From: Streptomyces sp. RKAG293
GTDB lineage: Bacteria > Actinomycetota > Actinomycetes > Streptomycetales > Streptomycetaceae
NCBI RefSeq assembly: GCF_023701745.1
Contig: NZ_JAJOZB010000001.1
Location: 5,059,501-5,123,500, forward strand
Direction: 5' to 3'
Length of the DNA stretch: 64,000 nucleotides
The notes beneath the pieces are model-generated. The model saw only the letters and a program-made list of their open reading frames with translations. It was not told the origin of the DNA and searched no databases. This document shows positions 41,592-48,556 of the stretch, in pieces. How positions within the stretch are numbered: the first letter of the stretch is position 1; the number at the start of each line of letters is the position of its first letter. A program made the translations under genes and the position numbers.

Positions 41592-42581
41592 CTACGGGAC
41601 CAGCACGACCTTGCCCATCGTGGCGCGCGTCTCCAGCGCCCGGTGCGCCGCGGCGGCCTCCGCCAGCGGGAAGCGCTGCACCGCCGGTACGAGACGGCCG
41701 GCCGCGGCCTCCGCGAGGGCCGCCTCCTCCAGGGCGCGCAGGCCCTCGGGGCCGCCGATCGCCTTCATCATCGCCGGGCCGATCACGGTCCGCGAGGTGA
41801 TCCCGCGGGTGGCCAGCTCCTCCTCGCCGAGGTCCAGCGGACCGCCGGCGGACCAGCCGTAGACGAGGTGCCTGCCGCCCTTGCCGAGCAGGTCGACGGC
41901 GGCGCGGCCGAGCGGGCCGCTGACGGCGTCGAAGACGACGGTCGCGGACCGGCCGCCGAGGGCGGTACGCACCTGGTCGGTCCAGCCGGGGGCGTTGTAG
42001 TCGACGGCCACGTCCGCGCCCAGGCCGCGGACCCGTTCGGCCTTGGCCGGGCCGCCCGCCGCTCCGACGACGGTCGCGCCGAGGTTCCTGGCGTACTGGA
42101 CGAGCAGGGTGCCGATACCGCCCGCCGCGGCGGTGACGATCACCACGTCCTGGTCGGTCAGGTCCGCGAACCGCAGGATGCCGAGCGTGGTGCGGCCGGT
42201 GCCGATCATGGCGATGCCCTCGGCGAAGTCGACGTTCTCCGGCAGCTCGTGCAGCTTGCCGGTGTCGGTGACCGCGGTCTCGGCGTAGCCGCCGGGCACC
42301 ATGCCGAGGTGGGCCGCGACGCGGCGGCCGAGCCAGCGGGCGTCGGTGCCCTCGCCGAGCGCGTCGACCGTGCCGGCGACCTCGCGGCCGGGGATCGTCG
42401 GCAGCTCGGGCAGCGGGTACGGGCTCTTCGGGTCGCCTTGGCGGAAGACGGTGTCGATCACGTGGACCCCGGCCGCGCGGACGGCGATCCGCACCTGCCC
42501 GGGACCCGGCACCGGGGTCGCCGTCTCCTCGTACGTCAGGTTCTCGGCGGGGCCGAAGGCGTGCAGACGGGCGGCGCGCAT
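41592..42581 (-). CDS. Quinone oxidoreductase-like zinc-type dehydrogenase (MDR family), SoxR target
   Basis: A 329-residue medium-chain dehydrogenase: N-terminal GroES fold with PTIPGREVAGTVDALGEG, Rossmann motif VIVTAAAGGIGTLLVQYARNLGATVVG, and the C-terminal signature AHRALETRATMGKVVLVP. The structural-zinc cysteines are absent, as in NADPH:quinone reductases. A perfect 22-bp SoxR palindrome lies 62 bases upstream. S. coelicolor SoxR activates a comparable oxidoreductase (SCO4266, from memory). It probably reduces redox-cycling quinones or detoxifies them. Confidence 0.9.
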   Translation of the reverse strand: MRAARLHAFGPAENLTYEETATPVPGPGQVRIAVRAAGVHVIDTVFRQGDPKSPYPLPELPTIPGREVAGTVDALGEGTDARWLGRRVAAHLGMVPGGYAETAVTDTGKLHELPENVDFAEGIAMIGTGRTTLGILRFADLTDQDVVIVTAAAGGIGTLLVQYARNLGATVVGAAGGPAKAERVRGLGADVAVDYNAPGWTDQVRTALGGRSATVVFDAVSGPLGRAAVDLLGKGGRHLVYGWSAGGPLDLGEEELATRGITSRTVIGPAMMKAIGGPEGLRALEEAALAEAAAGRLVPAVQRFPLAEAAAAHRALETRATMGKVVLVP

Positions 42582-42642
42582 GGCGTTTCTCCGGATCTTC
42601 GGGCGGTGCGGGCGCCTGATGGCGCAGCACCGCTCATCCTTG

Positions 42643-42664
42643 GACTTGAACCTAGGTTCAAGTC
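42643..42664. promoter_or_regulatory. Perfect SoxR-box palindrome with MerR-type promoter
   Basis: A 22-bp perfect palindrome with core ACTTGAACCTAGGTTCAAGT. On the minus strand TTGACT (-35, 42666-42661) and AAGGAT (-10, 42641-42636) are 19 bases apart, the over-long spacing typical of MerR/SoxR-activated promoters, with the palindrome in between. Confidence 0.8.
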
Positions 42665-42716
42665 AAGGCCGGAGATCCGGAGGAAGCCGGGAGGCCCTGA
42701 CGTCTGCCGTACCGCG

Positions 42717-43115
42717 TTACGACGACCTGGCCAGGAGCTTCTGCTTGGCTTGGGCGTACTCATCCTCGGTGAGGTCGCCGCGGCTCTTCAGCTCGGACAG
42801 CTTGTGGAGCTGGTCCACGCTGTCGTCCGAAGAACCCGCCGCCTCGCGCACGTACTGCTTGAAGGCCGTCTGCTGGGCCTCCGCCTGCTTGACGTCGCGC
42901 TGGCTCATGCCCTTGCCGCGCACGATGACGTAGACCAGCACGCCGACGAACGGCAGCACGATGACCAGGATCATCCAGCCCGCCTTGGCCCATCCGCCGA
43001 GCTCGCGGTCGCGGAACAGGTCGCCGATGATCCGGAACAGCAGGAAGAACCAGAGCACCCAGAAGAACAGCAGAAGCATCGTCCAGAAGAGGTCGAGCAT
43101 CGGGTAGTTTTCCAT
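42717..43115 (-). CDS. Membrane protein with PLDc_N-like helices and SHOCT domain
   Basis: A 132-residue protein: two membrane helices (LFWTMLLLFFWVLWFFLLFRI and WMILVIVLPFVGVLVYVIV) separated by RDRELGGWAKAG, as in the PLDc_N/cardiolipin synthase N-terminal domain, then a C-terminal SHOCT helix pair (DQLHKLSELKSRGDLTEDEYAQAKQKLL). This combination is widespread in actinobacteria; function unknown. ATG 43115. Confidence 0.88.
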   Translation of the reverse strand: MENYPMLDLFWTMLLLFFWVLWFFLLFRIIGDLFRDRELGGWAKAGWMILVIVLPFVGVLVYVIVRGKGMSQRDVKQAEAQQTAFKQYVREAAGSSDDSVDQLHKLSELKSRGDLTEDEYAQAKQKLLARSS

Positions 43116-43170
43116 GACTCAAGGAGAAGCCCTGGTCAGAGCTGGCGCATCCGGGGTTGACCCGAATGGG

Positions 43171-43659
43171 TCACACGCGCGGGAAGCGGGCCCGCAGGTC
43201 CCAGACGGCCGGGTTGTCGCCGAGGCCGTCGTGCATGTCGGTCAGATCCGCGATCAGGTCGTGCAGGAAATCGCGTGCCTCGCGGCGGAACGTCGTGTGG
43301 TGCAGCGACAGCGGCGGCTCGTCCTCGGCCCAGTCGGCGACGACGTCCACGTAGCCGAAGCGCCGCGCGAAGCGGAGCCGGTCCGTGGACTCGGTGAAGT
43401 CGAACTCGGCGTACTGCGAGCGGGAGGCGCGGCTGCCGCGCGGGTCCTGGTCCAGCCGTTCGACGATGTCGCACATCGCCCACGCGAAGTCGAGCACCGG
43501 GACCCATCCCCAGGCTGTGGACAGTTCGCGCTCGCCCTTCGCGAGGTACACATCGCCGCAGAACAGGTCGTGACGCAGGGAGTGGACGGTCGCGGTGCGG
43601 TAGTCCGTCTGCGGGGGGTCGGGAAAGCGGCGGGAGAGGGCGTAGCCGAGGTCGATCAC
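43171..43659 (-). CDS. Hypothetical protein
   Basis: A 162-residue soluble protein rich in Trp, His and Asp (GWVPVLDFAWAMCDIVERLD, FGYVDVVADWAEDEPPLSLHHTTFRREARDFLHDLI). No signal or membrane segment and no family that I can name. GTG start at 43659 is uncertain, as no ribosome site precedes it. It converges on nothing; its 5' end is 132 bases from the senR stop, a gap filled largely by 29-bp repeats. Confidence 0.6.
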   Translation of the reverse strand: MIDLGYALSRRFPDPPQTDYRTATVHSLRHDLFCGDVYLAKGERELSTAWGWVPVLDFAWAMCDIVERLDQDPRGSRASRSQYAEFDFTESTDRLRFARRFGYVDVVADWAEDEPPLSLHHTTFRREARDFLHDLIADLTDMHDGLGDNPAVWDLRARFPRV

Positions 43660-43725
43660 ACTGTCGATCGTCGCACGCGGTACGACCGCGGAATGACGCG
43701 TCGGATGGACGCGTGGGCGCGGCCC

Positions 43726-43812
43726 GGTCCGGGTCGGCGCAGCAACCGCCGCCCGCTCCGGGTCGGCGCAGCAACCGCCGCCCGCTCCGGGTCAGCGCAG
43801 CAGCCGCTGCTC
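43726..43812. repeat. Three 29-bp tandem repeats spanning the senR stop
   Basis: Copies at 43726-43754, 43755-43783 and 43784-43812 (consensus GCTCCGGGTCGGCGCAGCAA then CCGCCGCCC). The third holds the senR stop (TCA, read TGA, at 43792-43794) and its last codons; in the other two the base equivalent is G, giving CGA. Confidence 0.92.
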
Positions 43813-44466
43813 CTTGGCCACGGACACCGCTCCGGCGCGGGTGTCGACGCCGAGCTTGTCGTAGATGCGGCCCAGGTGCGTCTTGACGGTCGCCTCGCTG
43901 ATGAACAGCGCGCGGGCGATGTCGCGGTTGCCCAGGCCCTGCGCGAGCTGGGCGAGGATGTCCAGCTCGCGTTCCGTGAGGTTCGGGCGCGGGGCGCGCA
44001 TCCGGGCCATGACGCGGCTGGCGACCGGCGGCGAGAGCGTGGTGCGGCCCTGGGCCGCCGCGTGGATCGCGGCGAACAGCTCCTCGGGGCGCTCCGCCTT
44101 CAGCAGATAGCCGGTCGCCCCGGCCTCGATGGCGCGGGTGATGTCGGCGTCGGTGTCGTACGTGGTCAGCACCAGGACGTGCGGGGCCGCGTCGGGCGCC
44201 TCGACGGCCGAGGTGATCCGCCGGGTGGCCTCGACGCCGTCGATCCCGGCCCCCAGCTGGAGATCCATCAGCACGACCTGCGGGCGCAGCCGGGCGGCCA
44301 TGACGACCGCCTCCTCGCCCGTCCCGGCCTCGCCGATCACCTCGATGTCGCCCGCGCTGGCGAGCAGCGCGAGGAGCCCGGCGCGTACGACGGCGTGGTC
44401 GTCGCAGACCAGCAGCCGCACGGGGGCGGGCGCGGGGGTGGGTTCCGGCAGGGCGGCGGCGGTCAC
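43792..44466 (-). CDS. senR: SenR-like LuxR/NarL-family response regulator
   Basis: A 224-residue regulator with the receiver in residues 15-135 (CDDHAVVRAG; phospho-Asp in VVLMDLQLGAG; TTYDTD; Lys in LLKAERPEE) and a LuxR helix-turn-helix at about 160-215 (LTERELDILAQLAQGLGNRDIARALFISEATVKTH). Context identifies it: it is coupled by a 4-base overlap to a kinase that is divergent from an HbpS-like gene, the layout of the S. reticuli redox/haem system. Its 3' end is duplicated downstream. Confidence 0.82.
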   Translation of the reverse strand: MTAAALPEPTPAPAPVRLLVCDDHAVVRAGLLALLASAGDIEVIGEAGTGEEAVVMAARLRPQVVLMDLQLGAGIDGVEATRRITSAVEAPDAAPHVLVLTTYDTDADITRAIEAGATGYLLKAERPEELFAAIHAAAQGRTTLSPPVASRVMARMRAPRPNLTERELDILAQLAQGLGNRDIARALFISEATVKTHLGRIYDKLGVDTRAGAVSVAKEQRLLR

Positions 44467-45719
44467 TGGTGCTCCAGGGGGATCGTGGCGGTGACGACGG
44501 TGCCTTCGCCCGCGCCGCTCTCGACGGTCAGGGTGCCGCCGAACTGGCGGAGCCGGGCGCGCATCGCCGGCAGGCCGTGGCCGCGGCCCGCCCCTTCGGC
44601 GGCGGTGCCGGAGGTGGGGCCCGCGCGGTCGGCGGGGTCGAAGCCGCGGCCGTCGTCCGCGATGTCCAGGACGGCCTGGTCGCCGAGGTACGACAGGGTG
44701 ATCACGGCGGCCGAGGCGCCGGCGTGCTCGCGCACATTGGCCAGCGCGCCCTGCGCGATCCGCATCAGCGCGGCCTGCGCGGCGGCCGGCAGCCCACCCG
44801 AGCCCGTCCCGCCCGAGCCCGCTGAGGCCGTCCCGTCAGGGCTTCCGTCCAGGTGGAAGCGGACCGGCAGGCCGCTCTCCGCCGACTCGCGTTCGGCCAG
44901 CGCCCGCAGCGCGTCGTGCAGGGTGCCGCCGTCGGCGAGGTCGGCGGGCGCGAGGTCGTGCACGAAGGCGCGGGCCTCGGCGAGGTTGCGGGCGACGATC
45001 GACGTCGCGGTGGTGAGGTGCGTCCTGGCGGTCGCCGGGTCGGTGTCCCAGGTGCGGGCGGCGGCCTGCAGCAGCATCTGCTGGCTGGACAGGCCCTGCG
45101 CCAGGCTGTCGTGGATCTCCATCGCCAGCCGCTGCCGCTCGGCCAGCGCGCCCGCGCGCCGCTCGGTCGCCGCGAGCTCCCGCTGGGTCCTGACGAGGTC
45201 GTCGATGAGCGCGTGCTGACGGGTGGCCTGCCGCTGCATGTGCAGGAAGACGGCGGTGGCGAGGCCCGCGACGGCGGGCGGCAGCAGGAGGAGGTTGGGG
45301 TCGAAGCCGTCGGCCAGCCGCAGCTGGGAGATGACGACCAGGACGGTGAGAGCGGCCACGAGGATGATCGCGGCACGTGCCGGCAGGGTCCGCAGCCCGG
45401 TGTAGAAGAGCGGGATCGCACACCAGGCGAAGCTCGGCGCCAGCAGCACGATCACCACCCAGGCGACGACGACGGCCGCCAGCCACAGGCGGTGGGCCGA
45501 GGGCCCGGCCCGTCCGGCGGCCGGACCGAGCGCGTACAGGACGGCGAGCGCGACGCTCAGACCGATCACCCACGGCACCCGCGCGGCGCCCGGATGGTGC
45601 ACCACGAAGCGGGTCAGCGAGGCACCCAGCAGCAGGACGAACGCGGAGTGCATGACGAGGGTGAGCCAGCCCGCATCGGGGTCGGCGGTCTCCGCCGCCG
45701 GTCGCGGGGTGGTGCTCAC
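44463..45719 (-). CDS. senS: SenS-like redox-responsive sensor histidine kinase
   Basis: A 418-residue kinase with about five to six N-terminal membrane helices (residues 15-165), then HisKA_3 dimerisation with the histidine in RLAMEIHDSLAQGLSSQQ, and HATPase motifs GALANVREHAGASAAVI, DIADDGRGFDP and GAGRGHGLPAMRARL. In S. reticuli SenS is controlled by extracellular HbpS and phosphorylates SenR under haem and oxidative stress. The external sequence here is short, in line with sensing through a partner. A glycine/proline insertion (TASAGSGGTGSGGLP) sits in the ATPase domain. Confidence 0.82.
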   Translation of the reverse strand: MSTTPRPAAETADPDAGWLTLVMHSAFVLLLGASLTRFVVHHPGAARVPWVIGLSVALAVLYALGPAAGRAGPSAHRLWLAAVVVAWVVIVLLAPSFAWCAIPLFYTGLRTLPARAAIILVAALTVLVVISQLRLADGFDPNLLLLPPAVAGLATAVFLHMQRQATRQHALIDDLVRTQRELAATERRAGALAERQRLAMEIHDSLAQGLSSQQMLLQAAARTWDTDPATARTHLTTATSIVARNLAEARAFVHDLAPADLADGGTLHDALRALAERESAESGLPVRFHLDGSPDGTASAGSGGTGSGGLPAAAQAALMRIAQGALANVREHAGASAAVITLSYLGDQAVLDIADDGRGFDPADRAGPTSGTAAEGAGRGHGLPAMRARLRQFGGTLTVESGAGEGTVVTATIPLEHQ

Positions 45720-45927
45720 GTGGATCTCCTCGTCGTCGGCCGCTCCTGCCCCCGTCTCCCTTTATCGCCCGGCCCCGCCGGCCCCGCATCATCCGATCGG
45801 TTGACGGCCCCGTCATCCATCATGCCCTCGGTGAGGGGCCGGCTCGCCGACCCTCGGCGGCCCTGGCCGGGATGAGGATCGGAGGGCGGGCCTGAACGGG
45901 TCCGAGTTCCCCCGATGAGGAGTGACC

Positions 45928-46464
45928 GTGAAGATTTCCGCTCGTGTTCTGGCCGGGTCCCTCGCCGCCGCCGCTCTCGGCGCCGGCGTCTTCGGCAGCG
46001 TGTCGGCGTCCGCCGCCCCGGCGCCCGCCGCGAAGGCCGCCGACGTCCGGCCGTCGCAGACCGTCCGGACGACGCATCTGACGATCGACGCCGCCGCCAA
46101 GGGCGCCCAGGCAGCGCTCGACGCCGCCGAGAAGGCCGGTCAGCACGTCACCGTCGCGGTCGTCGACCGCAACGGGAACACCGTCGTCACCCTGCGCGGC
46201 GACGGCGCGGGCCCGCAGTCCTACGAGTCCGCCGAGCGCAAGGCGTACACCGCGGTCTCCTGGAACGCCCCGACCTCGGAGCTGGCCAAGCGGCTGGCCC
46301 AGGCCCCGAACCTCAAGGACATCCCCGGCACCCTCTTCCTGGCCGGCGCCGCTCCCGTCACCGACGGCGGTGCGCCGATCGCGGCCATCGGGGTCGCCGG
46401 TGCGCCCAGCGGTGACCTGGACGAGCAGTTCGCGCGGGCCGGGGTGGCGGCTCTCGGGAAGTGA
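45928..46464 (+). CDS. hbpS: HbpS-like secreted haem-degrading/haem-binding protein (GlcG fold)
   Basis: A 178-residue exported protein. A signal peptide (ISARVLAGSLAAAALGAGVFGSVSASA) precedes a GlcG/HbpS domain: IDAAAKGAQAALDAAEKAG, VTVAVVDRNGNTVVTLRGDGAGPQS, SYESAERKAYTAVSW and PVTDGGAPIAAIGVAGAPSGDLDEQFARAGV. HbpS binds haem and iron outside the cell and gates SenS. GTG 45928 is chosen over GTG 45922, since GAGGAG at 45917-45922 is the ribosome site 5 bases before it. It is divergent from senS-senR across 208 bases. Confidence 0.85.
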   Translation: MKISARVLAGSLAAAALGAGVFGSVSASAAPAPAAKAADVRPSQTVRTTHLTIDAAAKGAQAALDAAEKAGQHVTVAVVDRNGNTVVTLRGDGAGPQSYESAERKAYTAVSWNAPTSELAKRLAQAPNLKDIPGTLFLAGAAPVTDGGAPIAAIGVAGAPSGDLDEQFARAGVAALGK

Positions 46465-46478
46465 CCGCCGGACGAACG

Positions 46479-46519
46479 CCGACGGCCTCCGGATCGGCGT
46501 GCGATCCGGAGGCCGTCGG
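46479..46519. terminator. Bidirectional terminator between hbpS and terD
   Basis: CCGACGGCCTCCGGATC (46479-46495) pairs perfectly with 46503-46519, loop GGCGTGC. It lies between convergent genes. Confidence 0.92.
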
Positions 46520-46534
46520 GAGGTGCGGCCGGTG

Positions 46535-47110
46535 TCAGAGGTTGACGCCGAAGTCCGTGGCGATACCCACGAGGCCGGAGGCGTAGCCCTGGCCCACCGC
46601 GCGGAACTTCCACTCCGCGCCGTTGCGGTACAGCTCGCCGAAGACCATCGCGGTCTCGGTGGCCGAGTCCTCGCTCAGGTCGTAGCGGGCGATCTCCGCC
46701 TCGCCGGCCTGGTTGACGATGCGGATGTAGGCGTTGCGGACCTGGCCGAAGTTCTGGCTGCGGGTCTCGGCGTCGTAGATCGAGACCGGGAAGACGATCT
46801 TGTCGATGTCGGCCGGGAGCGCCGCCAGGTTGACCTTGATCTGCTCGTCGTCGCCCTCGCCCTCACCGGTCTTGTTGTCGCCGGTGTGCACGATGGACTG
46901 GTCCGGCGTCGCCTTGTTGTTGAAGAAGACGAAGTGGCCGTCCGAGTAGACCTTGCCGGTGGTGTTCACAGCGATGGCGCTCGCGTCGAGGTCGAAGTCG
47001 GTACCGGTAGTGGTACGGACGTCCCAGCCGAGACCGACCGTGACCGCCGTCAGGCCAGGCGCCTCTTTGGTCAGCGAGACGTTGCCGCCCTTGGACAGGC
47101 TTACAGCCAT
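46535..47110 (-). CDS. terD: TerD-family tellurium/stress-resistance protein
   Basis: A 191-residue calcium-binding TerD protein. Conserved segments: VSLSKGGNVSLTKEAPGLTAVTVGLGWD, DFDLDASAIAV, FFNNKATPDQSIVHTGDNKTGEGEGDDE (calcium-binding acidic loop), PADIDKIVFPVSIYDAETRSQNFGQV and ARYDLSEDSATETAMVFGELYR. Streptomyces carry several paralogues linked to stress and differentiation. Full-length. ATG 47110. Confidence 0.95.
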   Translation of the reverse strand: MAVSLSKGGNVSLTKEAPGLTAVTVGLGWDVRTTTGTDFDLDASAIAVNTTGKVYSDGHFVFFNNKATPDQSIVHTGDNKTGEGEGDDEQIKVNLAALPADIDKIVFPVSIYDAETRSQNFGQVRNAYIRIVNQAGEAEIARYDLSEDSATETAMVFGELYRNGAEWKFRAVGQGYASGLVGIATDFGVNL

Positions 47111-47284
47111 TGGGAGTCCCCTCCATGGAGATGGGTTGTTGCCGACGAAGCTACCGTCACCCGTCACAACGCCGTCAGAGGACTGTCTGGTTCCCTTCGA
47201 AGGATTCACGATTGGCCACGGCGGCCGAAACCACCGTGGAAAACCCTGTGACGGGAGCCGTCGGAACACGGGATCATAGGACGC

Positions 47285-47713
47285 ATGTCCGGTCCCCTTG
47301 TCATTCGCGGCTCCGTCTCCGTCCCGGAGACCGAGCTCCTGTGGCGTTTCTCCAGGTCGTCGGGGCCGGGCGGGCAGCATGTGAACACCAGTGACAGCCA
47401 GGTCGAGCTGCGCTTCGACCTCGCCGGTACGGAATCCCTGCCGCCGGTCTGGAAGGACCGGGCGCTGGAGCGCCTCGCGGGCAAGCTCGTCTCCGGCGTG
47501 CTGACGGTCAAGGCCTCCGAGCACCGCTCGCAGTGGCGCAACCGGGAGACGGCGCTCGTCCGGCTGGCGTCGGTGCTGGCGACGGCCACCGCTCCGCCGC
47601 CCAAACCGCGCCGTCCGACGAAGATCCCGCGTGGGATCAACGAGCGGCGGCTGCGGCACAAGAAGCAGCGCGGCGAGACCAAGCGCGGCCGCGATCAGCG
47701 TTCCTGGGACTGA
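47285..47713 (+). CDS. arfB: Peptidyl-tRNA hydrolase ArfB
   Basis: A 142-residue protein with the class I release-factor catalytic loop FSRSSGPGGQHVNTSDSQVELRFD (GGQ) and a basic C-terminal tail (KIPRGINERRLRHKKQRGETKRGRDQRSWD) that occupies the mRNA channel. ArfB rescues stalled ribosomes without a stop codon. Length and tail match; no other release-factor domains are present. ATG 47285. Confidence 0.92.
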   Translation: MSGPLVIRGSVSVPETELLWRFSRSSGPGGQHVNTSDSQVELRFDLAGTESLPPVWKDRALERLAGKLVSGVLTVKASEHRSQWRNRETALVRLASVLATATAPPPKPRRPTKIPRGINERRLRHKKQRGETKRGRDQRSWD

Positions 47714-47745
47714 CCCCCGGAACTCCGGGCCGTTGGGCCGTCGGC

Positions 47746-48249
47746 TCAGTCGAGCTGCCGGTAGCGGCCCTTGAAGTAGACGAGCGGTGAGCCGGCGGCG
47801 CTCGGCGTCTGCGCGGCGAGCACCCGTCCGATGACGAGGGTGTGGTCCCCGGCCGTGATCCGCTGCTCCGTCTCGCACTCCAGCACCGAGAGCGCCCCGC
47901 CGAGTATCGGTGCACCGGATCGGGTGCCCCGGTAGTAGGCGACGTCCTCGAAGAGCAGCCGGTCGCTGATCCGGCCGCGCATCGCGAAGCGCCCCGCGAT
48001 GTGCCGCTGGCTCTCGCTGAGCACGGACGCCGCCCACAGCGGCTGCCGTTCCAGCAGATCGTCCATTCGCGAGTCCGTGCGAACGCTCACCAGTACCATC
48101 GGCGGTTCGAGCGAGACGGACAGGAACGCGGTGGCCGTCATACCGACGTCCTCGCCCCGGGGCCCGTCCTCCGGGTCGTGAGCGGTGACGAGAACGACGC
48201 CGGCCGCGAGGCGGGCCATCGCGGCGCGGAAGTCGTCGGGGTGGGCCAT
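47746..48249 (-). CDS. Flavin reductase family protein
   Basis: A 167-residue FMN-binding split-barrel protein: FRAAMARLAAGVVLVTAHDPEDG, GMTATAFLSVSLEPPMVLVSVRTDSRM, FAMRGRISDRLLFEDV, LECETEQRITAGDHTLVIGRVL and PLVYFKGRYRQL. Such proteins supply reduced flavin to monooxygenases or reduce other substrates. No monooxygenase is adjacent. ATG 48249 is taken as start because homology begins at HPDDFRAAM; the frame extends 12 codons upstream. It converges on arfB. Confidence 0.88.
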   Translation of the reverse strand: MAHPDDFRAAMARLAAGVVLVTAHDPEDGPRGEDVGMTATAFLSVSLEPPMVLVSVRTDSRMDDLLERQPLWAASVLSESQRHIAGRFAMRGRISDRLLFEDVAYYRGTRSGAPILGGALSVLECETEQRITAGDHTLVIGRVLAAQTPSAAGSPLVYFKGRYRQLD

Positions 48250-48424
48250 GATCCCAGGATGGGGGACAGCGGATGTCTGCAGCACACCAAGGACGGTACG
48301 TCCCCGTTCTGGCCCCGCGCATCGGGCTTCAGGACCAGGACCGGCCCGGGCCCGGCCTAGGCCGGTACTAGCCGGGTCCTAGGCCCAAAGCCATACGCTC
48401 CGTGGTCAAGCCCGGACAAACTCC

Positions 48425-48440
48425 TGTGACTTGAGTCACA
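48425..48440. promoter_or_regulatory. Crp-type operator upstream of cdgB
   Basis: TGTGAC-TTGA-GTCACA is a perfect palindrome matching TGTGA-N6-TCACA and the Streptomyces Crp motif GTG-N6-GNCAC. It ends 116 bases before the cdgB start. Confidence 0.65.
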
Positions 48441-48454
48441 AGGGGCAGGAATTG

Positions 48455-48469
48455 TTGACCCTGTGTACC
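48455..48469. promoter_or_regulatory. BldD-box-like sequence upstream of cdgB
   Basis: TTGACCCTGTGTACC matches the BldD consensus nTnACnC(A/T)GnGTnAn at all but one defined position. BldD bound to c-di-GMP represses cdgB in S. coelicolor (established for that species). It lies 14 bases from the Crp-type site. Confidence 0.65.
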
Positions 48470-48556
48470 GGCCGAACTGCTCGCTGTGATTCAGTTGCCG
48501 TGGCAATCGGACGACAAGAAATCCCAGGAGTTGCTGTCGAGGGCTCGGAGAGAGGC

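Larger units (their letters stand above)
48250..48556. other. 307-base divergent region between flavin reductase and cdgB
   Basis: No gene found. It contains the palindrome CCGGCCTAGGCCGG (48352-48365) within a cluster of short inverted and direct repeats (AGGACC, CCGGGC, CTAG), then a Crp-like box at 48425 and a BldD-like box at 48455, then the cdgB leader of about 90 bases. Confidence 0.7.

Noticed and set aside
41209..42630. Alternative minus-strand frame through the oxidoreductase and 15-bp repeats, giving VASFAVASFAVASF-type repeats
   Set aside because: It is a shifted frame of the oxidoreductase gene, whose own frame has all family motifs; the repeat-like peptide only mirrors the DNA repeat.
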